Positions 1-7,357 of a stretch of 20,087 nt of DNA are shown piece after piece (position 1 is the first letter of the stretch; the number at the start of each line of letters is the position of its first letter). Both the position numbers and the translations under genes were made by a program. The notes under the pieces were generated by a model. The model made no database searches, was not told the origin of the DNA, and was given only the letters and a program-made list of their open reading frames with translations. This DNA comes from an uncultured Solirubrobacteraceae bacterium (lineage in GTDB: Bacteria; Actinomycetota; Thermoleophilia; Solirubrobacterales; Solirubrobacteraceae). The stretch is from the NCBI GenBank assembly GCA_902806215.1, contig CADCVT010000053.1, positions 1 to 20,087 on the forward strand, written 5' to 3'.

Positions 1-208
1 GGAAGTCTCGCCCCGCTGGGACCAGTCGCTTGCGCCGGTGAAAGCCGCCCAGGACCGCCTGGATCGGCTCTCCCACCGCCTGGTAGTGGTCGAGATGGTC
101 CGAACGCGCCGAACTGGATCCGGAAGGAGCGTGCGCAACGCACGACACGAGACAACGGGGCCGGTCGTGCCAACTCGTGCACGAACGGACCGGGTCCACC
201 GCCGACGC
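1..208. other. left edge, no confident gene
   Basis: Two reading frames here have equally GC-rich third positions. One is a plus frame from base 2 that runs on, unbroken, antisense through the anti-sigma gene. The other is a minus frame that could begin at a GTG near 145 and leave the window at base 1, with a readable stretch DHYQAVGEPIQAVLGGF. Neither has a clear ribosome binding site or a family I recognise. A gene start or end of a neighbour outside the window may be here, but I cannot decide which strand. Confidence 0.2.
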
Positions 209-928
209 TCATCGACGCAGTCGAGAACGCCCCTTGAGCACGTCAGGGCCGGTTGGGTTGGGGTCGCCGTCGCCGGGCTCGGCGGTGACCGCCAGGCGCC
301 GGTACTCACCCGGCTCGACCGCCGCGGTGAGCGAGACCTTCGAGCGGCCTCGGTCGTCGGGATGGAAGGTGCCGGCGGAGATCCTGTCCGGGGCGCCTGG
401 CCGGTCGTTGGGCCCGACGAACCACAGCTCGTAGTACTCGCCCTTGGGGAGGATCGGCAGGTCGTTCGTGTCGAGTTCGACGATACGACCGATGTCGGTG
501 AAGAAGATGTCGGCCTTGGCCTGCCCATTCCCCCTGGGCGCCTGCAGGCTCGCGGTCGCCTCGAGCCGGCCCGGGTCGTCATCGCGACCGAGGACGAGCA
601 CCAGCGTGAGGAGCAGCGCCGCGACCGCGGCAGTGGGCAGGACGAGCCGAGGCAGGCGCAGGTGCGGCAGACGACGCCGTCCCGCCGGCCGCTCGGGCGG
701 GCGGCCCGCGGCCCGCTCGACCGCCAGCAGCGTGCGTGCCTTCAGATCGGGCGGAAGCGGCGGAAGCGGCGGTGCCTCGGCCGCCAGGCGGGCGACGGGC
801 GCGATCGCGGCAAGCTCGCTCCGGCAGGCGTCGCAGTCGCGCAGGTGCGCTTCGAACTCCGCGCGCTCCTCAGGATCGAGCGTACTCAGGGCGTACCCGG
901 CGACGTCCACGTGCGGCCCGCCGGTCAT
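209..928 (-). CDS. RskA-type zinc-binding membrane anti-sigma factor
   Basis: This 239-residue protein should hold its partner ECF sigma factor at the membrane until a signal releases it. Residues 1-45 form an anti-sigma zinc-binding domain with the HXXXCXXC motif (H28, C32, C35) and an upstream His (H6). A Pro/Arg-rich linker follows, then one membrane segment at about 96-114 (LVLPTAAVAALLLTLVLVLG). The outer part, about 130-235, resembles the C-terminal domain of anti-sigma-K factor RskA (LPKGEYYELWFVGP, AGTFHPDDRG). The ATG start lies inside the stop of the sigma gene (ATGA overlap), so the two are translationally coupled. A longer in-frame extension upstream exists but is antisense-like Arg-rich sequence and is rejected. 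In known RskA systems, regulated proteolysis frees the sigma factor; that is assumed here, not seen. Confidence 0.88.
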   Translation of the reverse strand: MTGGPHVDVAGYALSTLDPEERAEFEAHLRDCDACRSELAAIAPVARLAAEAPPLPPLPPDLKARTLLAVERAAGRPPERPAGRRRLPHLRLPRLVLPTAAVAALLLTLVLVLGRDDDPGRLEATASLQAPRGNGQAKADIFFTDIGRIVELDTNDLPILPKGEYYELWFVGPNDRPGAPDRISAGTFHPDDRGRSKVSLTAAVEPGEYRRLAVTAEPGDGDPNPTGPDVLKGRSRLRR

Positions 929-1560
929 CGCAGCTCCTCCTGATCGAGCCGGTCCTTCAGCGCCCGCAGCGCGTGGTAGGTCCGGGTCTTGACGGTGCCG
1001 AGCGGGATGTCGAGCCGAGCGGCGATCTCGCGCTGGGTGAGCCCCTCGTCGTAGCCGAGCGCCAGGACCTCGCGGTGGTCGTGGCTCAGGTTCTCGAGCG
1101 CCTCGCGGACGTCGATGCTCAGCACGATGCGCTCCACCTCGTCCGTGGTGCTCGGCTCTCGGCCGGCGCGGCCGTCCACGGCGCGCGGGCGCGCGGCGGC
1201 GCGGCGCTGCATGTCGATCGCGGCACCGCGCGCGATCATCCACACCCAGGAGGCCACCGCGCCCTGGGTGCGGTCGTAGCGCCCGGCGCCCTGCCAGAGA
1301 CGCACGAACGTCTCCTGGACGAGCTCCTCGGCCTGGTTGGCGTCGCCGAGCAGGCGAAGCCCGAGGCCGTACACGCGCCGGGCGTAGCGCTCGTACAGCT
1401 CTGCCATCGGCGCCTCGCGCTCGCCGGTCGCGAGCCGGTCCAGGATGACCGCGTCCGCTGCGTCGTCGGACTCCCTGGTCAACGACGGGCTCGGTGGGGC
1501 AGAGATGCGGTGGGCCTGGAGAAGGACAGTTTCGCGATCGTAGGCGGGATGGGTGAGCAA
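925..1560 (-). CDS. ECF RNA polymerase sigma factor (SigK-like)
   Basis: This 211-residue group 4 (ECF) sigma factor recruits RNA polymerase to its regulon promoters. Region 2 spans about 53-120 (ELYERYARRVYGLGLRLLGD, ETFVRLWQ, WVWMIARGAAIDMQRR). Region 4 spans about 149-205 (LSHDHREVLALGYDEGLTQ, IPLGTVKTRTYHALRALKDR), with the usual helix-turn-helix. The next gene, overlapping by 4 nt, is an RskA-type anti-sigma factor, which points to the SigK/RskA kind of pair. The start is uncertain: the longest frame opens with TTG at 1560, and another TTG at 1482 would give a more usual N-terminus. Neither has a good Shine-Dalgarno sequence. A hairpin at 1573-1605 separates it from the gene upstream. 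Confidence 0.9.
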   Translation of the reverse strand: MLTHPAYDRETVLLQAHRISAPPSPSLTRESDDAADAVILDRLATGEREAPMAELYERYARRVYGLGLRLLGDANQAEELVQETFVRLWQGAGRYDRTQGAVASWVWMIARGAAIDMQRRAAARPRAVDGRAGREPSTTDEVERIVLSIDVREALENLSHDHREVLALGYDEGLTQREIAARLDIPLGTVKTRTYHALRALKDRLDQEELR

Positions 1561-1572
1561 TGCCGCGCTCGG

Positions 1573-1605
1573 CCGGCTCGGGGACGGTGCGCGTCCCCGA
1601 GCCGG
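1573..1605 (-). terminator. strong hairpin after the propeller gene
   Basis: A perfect 14-bp inverted repeat (ccggctcggggacg at 1573-1586, its complement at 1592-1605) encloses a 5-nt loop. It begins 12 nt past the stop codon of the minus-strand secreted-protein gene and ends just before the sigma gene. No U-tract follows, which is common in high-GC actinobacteria. It probably ends or attenuates the upstream transcript, giving the sigma/anti-sigma pair its own transcription. The stem is symmetric, but no plus-strand gene ends here. Confidence 0.65.
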
Positions 1606-1617
1606 TGCCGTTCGGGT

Positions 1618-3753
1618 TCAGCGCACGCGCGGCCTGAGCGTCCTGACCGCCTGCGGACGCAGCCGGTCGTTGCCGAGGAACCGCACGCGCAGGGTCAGCC
1701 GCGAGCGCCGGCCGAAGCGCCGGCGGTCCTTGAACCGGACGGACGAGCGGTAGGTGCAGTTCGTGCGCAGCACGACGCGCCGGTTGGAGATCGTCCTGCG
1801 CCCGGCCTTGTACTGCAGGGAGAACCGCCCGCCGCGGCAGCCCTGCGCCGCGGACAGCCCGGAAGGCAGCGTGACCCGGCCCGACACGGTGAACCGGTAC
1901 GGCGCACGACGGTCGCGCGCGGGTCGCAGCAGAGCCGTGATCCGGCGCGCCTTCACCCGGCCGAGCGGCTGCCCGAACGGCGGCCCGCCGGGAGGACCGG
2001 CCAGGACGCTGTTGGCGACCGTGACGCGCCGCCCGGCGCTGGTGGTGGCCAGCGTCCCGTCGCCGGCGACCACGTCGAGCGTGTGCGCGCCGTTGGGGAT
2101 CCTGGTCGTGTCGAGCGGTGCGCTGAACGTCGCCGGCGACGCCGCGTTGAACGGCGAGCCCGAGTCGGGGGCGGTGTCGGTCGCGAACGGCTGGCCGTCG
2201 AGGCGGAACACCACAGAGTCGATGCCGCGGGCGTCGGAGGCGGTCGCGGTGACGTTCACCGTGCCCGACGCCGTCGCGCCGTCGGCCGGTGCGGTCAGGG
2301 TGGTCGCGGGCGCGATCAGGTCGCGGTTGCGGTAGGCGTAGAGGCCGGTGTTCGTGCCGAACTGGACGAATCCGCGGGTCAGCGACGGCTGGCCCGACGC
2401 GGACGTGGCGCCCGCGTTGCCCTGGTCCTGGCGGAACTCGGCCTCCGTCACGCGGCGGGTGTCGTTGAGCGTGAACACGATCTGGCGGCCGCGGTCCGAG
2501 GTCACGAAGCCGAGGTTGCCGGCCACGAGGGCGACGTTGTCCTCGAACGTGTCGGCGCCGACCTCCTCGGCCTGCTGGTCGGTCAGGAGCTGCTGCGTGC
2601 CCTTCAGGTCGCTGGTGTTGAGCGTGTACAGGTTGTCGCCGGTCGTGACGACGACCTCGCCCTCGGCGGGCGTGGCCGTGGCTTTCTGGCTCACGGCGAC
2701 CGCCGGGGCCGTCGCGCCGCGGAGCGAGTCGCTCTCGGCGCGCTCGGCGAGGTCGCCGTTGCCCTCCTGCGAGAGCTTGTGGACGGTCGTCACGTCGTTC
2801 CCGGCGACCCAGATGTAGACGAACGGAGCGGACGCCGGCGGCATGCCGTCCGGACCGACCGGGACGACCGGCGTCTGGGCGGCCGGACCCGGATCGAGCG
2901 GCGCCGTCGGCGCGGGGCGCAGCCGCGGAGAGACGGGGCCGGGGCTCAGGTCGGCCGTCCTGAACGTCTTGACCGTCGAGTCCTGCGCCCCGATGGCGAC
3001 GTGCGGCGTGGCGGCGCCATCGCGGTTGCGCAGGTTGAGGAAGGTCGGGCTCGACGTGTCGGTCGCTCGGGCGCCGCTCGTCCTCGTCACCGTCCCGAAC
3101 GCGGCGTCGCGGGTCCCCGCGCGGGCGATCGGCACTCGGCGCACCTCGCCGTCGGTCAGCGAGAAGAACAGGACGCGCCCGCCGTTGGCGTCAGGACCGG
3201 TCAGGACCGGGGTCGACTCGGCCGCCTGGCCGCCGCTGCCGGGCACGTCGAACTGCTGGACGACCTCGCCGGTGGCCTCGTCGATATGCGCGATCTGCAC
3301 GTCGGCGTCGCCCGGGGCATCGTTGTCGTTGTGCAGCACGAAGAGCTGCCCGAGGCCGGTCGCGATCGACGAGTCGGCGAACGCCGTGAAGCCCGGACCG
3401 ATGCCGAAGACGTCGGTGTCCGTGTTCCCCTCGTCGATGTCGCGGCCCTCCTCCGGCGTGACGGCGGCTCCCGTGCCGACCAGGCGCAGGTGCACCCGCC
3501 CGGCCTCGGTGCCGTAGGCGACGCGCTGCACGGCCGGCCCCCCGCCGGCGGTCGTGATGATCGGCGTGACGATGTCTCGCTGCGCGGCGCCGGTGAGCGC
3601 GTAGGAGAACGACACCGGCGTTCCGCCCTCGTCGACCGGCTGCAGGCCGCTGCGCCCGGCGTCGCCGCCGAAGTACGGCCAGTGCACGGCGGCCGCAGCC
3701 GCTGGGAAGACGAGCATGAGGGCGACGATTGCGCCGAGGGTGCGTGGAAGCAT
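1618..3753 (-). CDS. secreted beta-propeller protein with Ig-like and C-terminal beta domains
   Basis: This 711-residue protein is exported: residues 1-22 are a clear signal peptide (LGAIVALMLVFPAAAAA) with likely cleavage before VHWPYFGG. The opening WPYFGGDAGRSGLQP is typical of PQQ-like (WD40-type) beta-propellers. Residues 25-475 carry repeated strand patterns such as GRVLFFSLTDGEVRRV, EVVVTTGDNLYTLNTSD and GFVQFGTNTGLYAYRNRD. About 482-580 is a bacterial Ig-like module (APADGATASGTVNVTATA, VVFRLDGQPF, IPNGAHTLDVVAGDG). The last 110 residues form an Arg-rich beta domain with two cysteines. No enzymatic motif is visible, so a binding or cell-surface role is the safest reading. The ATG at 3753 has a purine-rich AGGGGG just upstream. 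Function is unknown; the fold assignment is fairly secure. Confidence 0.85.
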   Translation of the reverse strand: MLPRTLGAIVALMLVFPAAAAAVHWPYFGGDAGRSGLQPVDEGGTPVSFSYALTGAAQRDIVTPIITTAGGGPAVQRVAYGTEAGRVHLRLVGTGAAVTPEEGRDIDEGNTDTDVFGIGPGFTAFADSSIATGLGQLFVLHNDNDAPGDADVQIAHIDEATGEVVQQFDVPGSGGQAAESTPVLTGPDANGGRVLFFSLTDGEVRRVPIARAGTRDAAFGTVTRTSGARATDTSSPTFLNLRNRDGAATPHVAIGAQDSTVKTFRTADLSPGPVSPRLRPAPTAPLDPGPAAQTPVVPVGPDGMPPASAPFVYIWVAGNDVTTVHKLSQEGNGDLAERAESDSLRGATAPAVAVSQKATATPAEGEVVVTTGDNLYTLNTSDLKGTQQLLTDQQAEEVGADTFEDNVALVAGNLGFVTSDRGRQIVFTLNDTRRVTEAEFRQDQGNAGATSASGQPSLTRGFVQFGTNTGLYAYRNRDLIAPATTLTAPADGATASGTVNVTATASDARGIDSVVFRLDGQPFATDTAPDSGSPFNAASPATFSAPLDTTRIPNGAHTLDVVAGDGTLATTSAGRRVTVANSVLAGPPGGPPFGQPLGRVKARRITALLRPARDRRAPYRFTVSGRVTLPSGLSAAQGCRGGRFSLQYKAGRRTISNRRVVLRTNCTYRSSVRFKDRRRFGRRSRLTLRVRFLGNDRLRPQAVRTLRPRVR

Positions 3754-3809
3754 GACCCCCTATCCGCAACGGACAGGCATCCGGTTCAACGTCCGCTGCT
3801 GCCGCCCGT

Positions 3810-4077
3810 TGCCGTCCTTGTACGAACCGGACGATCTGGACGGTGAAGATCGGCCCGGCAAAGAACTCAGGCGCGCGACGCCGATGGGTGCGAACCGGCC
3901 CGTCGATCACGGACGCCGCCAGCTCGAGAGCTGACTCGCTGTCGTACACGCAGGTGATGAACGAGTGGCGCGGCCGCGGATGGCCGAGCATCGAGTAGTC
4001 GGTCGAGGGTCGCGCTCCGTAGCTCCATACTGCCTGAGCGTAATCGTGACTGCGGCGCCCGGACGCGAGCGGGTCAT
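3810..4077 (-). pseudogene. frameshifted remnant, unknown small protein (mobile-element cassette)
   Basis: The reading starts at an ATG (4077) that overlaps the stop of the preceding remnant by 4 nt (ATGA), a genuine operon-style junction. It begins MTRSRPGAAVTITLRQYGA. Around 4010-4025 coding quality jumps to another frame, which then reads STDYSMLGHPRPRHSF, ITCVYDSESALELAASVIDG and GPIFTVQIVRFVQG. The second frame then runs without a believable stop into the start of the propeller gene, so the 3' end is also lost. I do not recognise the family. A sequencing error is possible, but neighbouring remnants are broken in the same way. Confidence 0.5.
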
Positions 4078-4263
4078 GAATGCGGCCCGGCGAGCCCGTC
4101 GCCGACCCGCACGATGGCGGCAGGCTCGTTCCGGCGGAGCGACTCGCTGACGTAGTCGGCGACGAGCGCCTCGCACTCGCCGTTGCTGGTGAGGCCGCGC
4201 TGGACGAGGAACGAGCGTCCCCGGCCGCTCGCCGGTGCGCCTCTTCGTGGCGGCCGGCGACAT
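4074..4263 (-). pseudogene. frameshifted remnant of a ~62-residue unknown protein
   Basis: An ATG at 4263 opens MSPAATKRRTGERPG. In a different frame the sequence then continues RSFLVQRGLTSNGECEALVA and DYVSESLRRNEPAAIVRVGD before stopping at 4074. The interval is 190 nt, one base more than a whole number of codons, which fits a single-base insertion near 4215-4225 in an otherwise intact short gene. The stop overlaps the ATG of the next remnant by 4 nt. The helical, acidic middle looks like real protein, but I cannot name a family. It lies in the same run as the ArdC-like remnant and was probably part of the same mobile-element operon. Confidence 0.5.
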
Positions 4264-4382
4264 CGGACCGTCTCCTCGCGACCGGCCCACGTTGCCGTGC
4301 TGCCGTAGCCGCTGAGCTCGTCGTCGCGCACGCGCGCGACGTGGCTGGCTGTGCCGTCCAGGTAGCCCAGGACGATCTCGCC
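4264..4382 (-). pseudogene. coding remnant of unknown function
   Basis: On the minus strand, one frame reads GEIVLGYLDGTASHVARV followed by RDDELSGYGSTATWAGREE, with the composition of a real protein and G/C at most third positions. The sequence before it in the same frame is Arg-only noise, so its 5' part is missing or in another frame. It lies between the ArdC-like remnant and the next small remnant. Family not recognised. It could be the damaged tail of the ArdC-like gene or a separate small gene. Confidence 0.35.
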
Positions 4383-4419
4383 ACCGCCGCGGCGACGTTC
4401 GACTCGCCGCCGTCGCCGG

Positions 4420-4691
4420 GGCGCTGTCGAACGCGTTCTCGACGCGCTGCGCGATCCGGTCGATGACGCCGGCTGAGCGCTCGATCGCCTCGAGCTCGGC
4501 GTCCTCGGACCACGAGGCGAGGTACGGCACCGAGTAGCCGCTCGTGTCGAAGCCGAGCGAGCCGCAGACGGTGAACGCGACCGCTCGACGACGAGCTCCT
4601 CCTCGTCGTCGCCCTCGACGGCGCCGTTCGCGCGCCACTCGGCGAGCTTCTGCTTCGACGGCGGCAGCGGCACCCAGATCTTGATCGCCAT
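4420..4691 (-). pseudogene. ArdC-like antirestriction/ssDNA-binding protein, internally deleted and frameshifted
   Basis: The minus strand reads MAIKIWVPLPPSKQKLAEWR, which matches the end of the N-terminal ssDNA-binding domain of ArdC-like proteins. It passes directly into VEGDDEEELVVE and then, one frame over, VAFTVCGSLGFDTSGYSVPY and LASWSEDAELEAIERSAGVI. The latter is the conserved C-terminal part of the same family. The break is at 4582-4583: adding one base there gives ...ELVVESVAFTVC..., the expected family sequence. The middle, including the HEXXH-type metallopeptidase segment known from the family, is absent, so there is also an internal deletion. ArdC proteins protect incoming plasmid DNA from restriction; this copy cannot work. 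It marks a former plasmid or integrative element. The family call rests on recalled conserved sequence, not a search. Confidence 0.65.
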
Positions 4692-4859
4692 TCCGCCGCC
4701 GAGCGGTCGCCGGGCACCTCGTGTTCAAGTCCCTGGGACAGCACGTCGGATGGTGGAGTCGTCGTGGCCGCGCGAAGAGGCCCGTCGTTCGTGGGCGCGC
4801 GCATCGGGCGGCTCAGCGAGCCACGCCGTATCTCAGCCGAGACCTCCCCGGCGTTGGGC

Positions 4860-5111
4860 TCACGCGTCGCGGGCGAGGGTGAGCTGCCGCACGTCTGCCG
4901 TCTTGACTCGGATCTCGTCGAGGACGAGCTCGTCGCGGTACCCGGTGTTGTCGAGCTCATCGTCCCCGAGGGCGGGGCTCGCCGGGGCCTGCGGGATCCC
5001 GCTGATCTCACGACCATCGGCGAGCCTCACCGTGACCGGGATGTCCGCCAATCTCGCGTTGTCGCACACGCTTCCGAGCATCACGAAGAACTGTGCAGTG
5101 GTGTCGTCCAC
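4860..5111 (-). CDS. small hypothetical protein, 83 residues
   Basis: From a GTG at 5111 the frame reads VDDTTAQFFVMLGSVCDNAR, continues through IPVTVRLADGREISGIPQ, DDELDNTGYRDELVLDEIRV and VKTADVRQLTLARDA, and stops cleanly at 4860. Alternating hydrophobic residues and DG turns suggest a small all-beta fold. The frame stays open upstream to 5309 but that part is low-quality sequence joined to an AraC-like fragment, so the short start is preferred. No Shine-Dalgarno sequence is visible. It appears to be the only unbroken gene in the decayed patch, so it may still be expressed or may simply not yet be hit. Function unknown. Confidence 0.45.
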   Translation of the reverse strand: MDDTTAQFFVMLGSVCDNARLADIPVTVRLADGREISGIPQAPASPALGDDELDNTGYRDELVLDEIRVKTADVRQLTLARDA

Positions 5112-5237
5112 GGCGGCGTGTCTGCCCGCAGACGCTCTGGCTGAACATGCTGCGGTTGAGGAGGAACTTGAGCGGGCGATTGACTGCCGAGCCTCAGGCG
5201 CCGATGGCCAGCGGGCGGCCAGCCGCCATGTCGTCGG

Positions 5238-5309
5238 AAAAGAGGACGGGGTCATGCCGTAGTGGCGCCGAAACGCTTTCGCGAACTGCGCGGGCACGTG
5301 GCACCGCAC
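5238..5309 (-). pseudogene. AraC-family DNA-binding domain fragment
   Basis: The minus strand encodes HVPAQFAKAFRRHYGMTPSSF, the second helix-turn-helix of AraC/XylS regulators (family pattern: aromatic, Arg-rich helix, then G-hydrophobic-TP). Nothing upstream in this frame gives the rest of the DNA-binding domain or a sensor domain, and the sequence after it degenerates. It is therefore a tail-end fragment of a regulator lost from this locus. Confidence 0.5.
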
Positions 5310-5371
5310 CGCTCGGATGCGTCGCGCCTCTCGCCGTCATGCCCTGCGCCGGAGTGTCTCGGAAGGCGGAT

Positions 5372-5391
5372 GGCCGGCCCCCCGGCCGGCC
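5372..5391. repeat. short perfect hairpin, ggccggcc arms
   Basis: Two 8-nt arms (5372-5379 and 5384-5391), each itself palindromic, flank a 4-nt loop of C. It lies in the 238-nt stretch between the AraC fragment and the protease start, where I see no gene. It could be a terminator scar or a chance GC palindrome. Confidence 0.3.
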
Positions 5392-5547
5392 CACGCCCCA
5401 CTTCGCAACTCGTCCTCTGTCCCGTGGACGAGATGACGGCACAGCCGCGACGTGCATCGTGGAGAAGCCGGTGCAGGAAGGCGCCGGTCGGTGAGCGTCT
5501 CGGTGCCACGATGCGGTGGCGGCGCAGTCGCTGGGAACAACCCACGG

Positions 5548-6783
5548 ATGCTCCTCGCCCGTGCCGCAATCGCCTTGGTGGTCGTCGTCGTCGTCGCGTC
5601 GCTTCCGGCGTCGGCGGCCGGTCTCGTCGGTGGCAAGCCGACCGCGCGCGAGCTGCCGCACATGGTCGCGATGGAGTACTCCGACGACGGCGGCCGCACG
5701 TTCTCGTTCCGGTGCGGGGGGAGCCTCGTGGCGCCCGACGTCGTGCTGACCGCCGCACACTGCGTCTCCGGTGATCAGAGCAAGGGAGAGCCGGACACGC
5801 TGCCCGCGCGCAACTTCCGGTTCCTCGCCGGGACGAAGCGCCGCAGCCAGGGCGGCGAACGGATCCCGGCCGTCGAGATCCGTGAGGACCAGCGCTACGA
5901 CACGAGCGAGGACGGCGGCTACGACGTGGCGCTCGTGAAGCTCGCGTCGCCCTCCACTCTGGGCAGGCCGATCCGGCTCGCGCGCGTCGACGAGGCGGCG
6001 TTCTTCGCGCCCGGTCGCGATGCCGTGGTCACAGGCTGGGGCGCGAACGCGTTCCAGGTCGGCGACACCTCGGACGACCTCGAGGAGATCGTGGTGCCGG
6101 TCCGCAGCGACCCCGAGTGCCGGTCGACCTCGACCTACGGCTACGACGACGCGACGATGCTCTGCGCCGGCAACACGCAGGGCGGCGAGGACTCGTGCCA
6201 GGGCGACTCGGGCGGGCCGCTGATGGTCGCCGGGTCCGACGGCGGGCTCGTGCTCGTCGCCGCCGTCTCGTTCGGATTCGGGTGTGCGTTCCCAACGCAG
6301 TTCGGCATCTACGCGGAGCTGGTCAGTCCGGCGATCCGGCCGTTCGTCGAGCGCGGCATCGCCGAGCTCTCGTCCCACGGCGGCGCCGCGAGCGCGTCCT
6401 CGATGAACGCGTCGGCGTCCTCTCCGCCGCCGGCTGCGTCCTCCGGCCAGGGTGGCGACGGTGCGGCTGCGCCGCTCGCCGCTCCCGCTCCCGCCCGGCT
6501 CGAGCTGCCGGCTCGGATCGGCTCGGCGCGGGCAGCACGTCGCACGCGCAGGCTGCGCGTGGTCATCGGCGCCACCGAGCGCTTCCGCGACGTGAGGGTC
6601 AGCCTGCGGATCGGTCGTCGTACGGTCGCCACGGGACGCGTCTCGGTTCTCCGCGGCCGCCGCCGGATCTCGCTGCGCGTCAGGCGAGGCATCCGCGCGG
6701 GCCGCGCGACGCTGCTTGTGACAGCCCGTGACGCGCGCGGTCGGCGCGTCAGCGTGTCGCGGCGAGTGCGGATCACGCGATGA
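5548..6783 (+). CDS. secreted trypsin-like serine protease (S1 family) with C-terminal extension
   Basis: This is a 411-residue exported endopeptidase. A signal peptide covers about 1-24 (AAIALVVVVVVASLPASA), and the catalytic domain begins at LVGG (26-29), the activation-type N-terminus. The triad is complete: His71 in LTAAHC, Asp126 in DVALV, Ser221 in GDSGGP. Asp215 six residues before the Ser predicts trypsin-like cleavage after Arg/Lys. Cysteine pairs C56/C72, C191/C206 and C217/C246 match the usual disulfides. Residues about 280-335 are a Ser/Ala/Pro linker, and about 336-411 form a basic beta-rich domain probably used for surface or wall binding. The ATG at 5548 is preferred over an in-frame GTG at 5452 because it starts the signal peptide. 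It stands alone between the decayed patch and the mce region. Confidence 0.92.
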   Translation: MLLARAAIALVVVVVVASLPASAAGLVGGKPTARELPHMVAMEYSDDGGRTFSFRCGGSLVAPDVVLTAAHCVSGDQSKGEPDTLPARNFRFLAGTKRRSQGGERIPAVEIREDQRYDTSEDGGYDVALVKLASPSTLGRPIRLARVDEAAFFAPGRDAVVTGWGANAFQVGDTSDDLEEIVVPVRSDPECRSTSTYGYDDATMLCAGNTQGGEDSCQGDSGGPLMVAGSDGGLVLVAAVSFGFGCAFPTQFGIYAELVSPAIRPFVERGIAELSSHGGAASASSMNASASSPPPAASSGQGGDGAAAPLAAPAPARLELPARIGSARAARRTRRLRVVIGATERFRDVRVSLRIGRRTVATGRVSVLRGRRRISLRVRRGIRAGRATLLVTARDARGRRVSVSRRVRITR

Positions 6784-6820
6784 CCGCCGCGCCGCTGCGA
6801 GCGGCCGGCCCTGGCCTCGT

Positions 6821-6844
6821 GGTGGGCGCGGGGGAACGCCCGCC
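6821..6844 (+). terminator. probable terminator after the protease gene
   Basis: An 8-bp stem (6821-6828 with 6837-6844, one G-T pair) with an 8-nt loop lies about 40 nt past the protease stop codon. No T-run follows. Position is the main support. Confidence 0.35.
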
Positions 6845-7317
6845 CCGACCGTCACCGAATCGATCGAGATGAAGCTCGGCTGGCGGTGAGGCGAGCGACG
6901 TCCCCGGGCAGGTCGAGTGAGGCTCGCGGGACGCGATCCCGACGTCGGTCATGCACTGGTCGAGCGACTTGACCGAGTCGTCCACCGATCATCGTTGAGA
7001 GACCACAGGTGGACTCCCAACATCGTTCAGCGCGACCGTGCCACGCGCGCGAGAGGGAGCCGGTTCGGCCCGATGACGATCGTGCGCCGACCCGACTGCG
7101 GCATCGCGCGACGTGATGCCGTGAGCACGGAGGCTCGGCGTCCGTCTCCCGCTGTTGCGACCGCGTCGCGGCGCGAGCCGCGACCGCTTTCGGGGTCACG
7201 CCGACCGTGCGAGCGAGCCGCAAGACGGTGGACCTTCGTAGCGATCTCCCGCGCCATGGGTCGCACTTCATCGTGCTCCCGCCGGTTTCCAACCACTGCA
7301 CGCTCGCTGGTGCCAGA
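6845..7317. other. ~0.5 kb without a convincing gene
   Basis: All frames here are open but Arg/Ser-rich and lack a recognisable family. A minus-strand stretch near 7160-7300 reads RSTVLRLARTVGVTPKAVAA, which is faintly like a helix-turn-helix regulator, but it has no supporting context. The yrbE permease genes that usually stand in front of mce genes are not here, whole or in recognisable pieces. This may be an eroded junction. Confidence 0.4.
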
Positions 7318-7347
7318 TCGACAACAGGGGCCTGCCCTCACTCTAAG
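7318..7347 (+). promoter_or_regulatory. candidate promoter of the mce operon, near-leaderless
   Basis: TCGACA at 7318-7323 (5 of 6 to the housekeeping -35) is followed after 18 nt by TCTAAG at 7342-7347 (4 of 6 to the -10). A start site about 7 nt on would lie only a few bases before the ATG at 7358. That would explain why no Shine-Dalgarno sequence is seen. Leaderless mRNAs are common in actinobacteria. Confidence 0.3.
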
Positions 7348-7357
7348 TTCCGCCCGG

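Noticed and set aside
736..3846. 1036-residue plus-strand open frame
   Set aside because: It runs antisense through the sigma and propeller genes, is Arg/Gly/Val-rich without domains, and reflects high GC at third positions of the real genes.
5452..5547. longer N-terminus of the serine protease from GTG 5452
   Set aside because: It would place 32 Arg/Ser/Gly-rich residues before a typical signal peptide; the ATG at 5548 is better.
6852..7301. 149-residue minus-strand frame between the protease and mce genes
   Set aside because: It is mostly Arg/Ser-rich; one faint helix-turn-helix-like stretch is not enough to call a gene.
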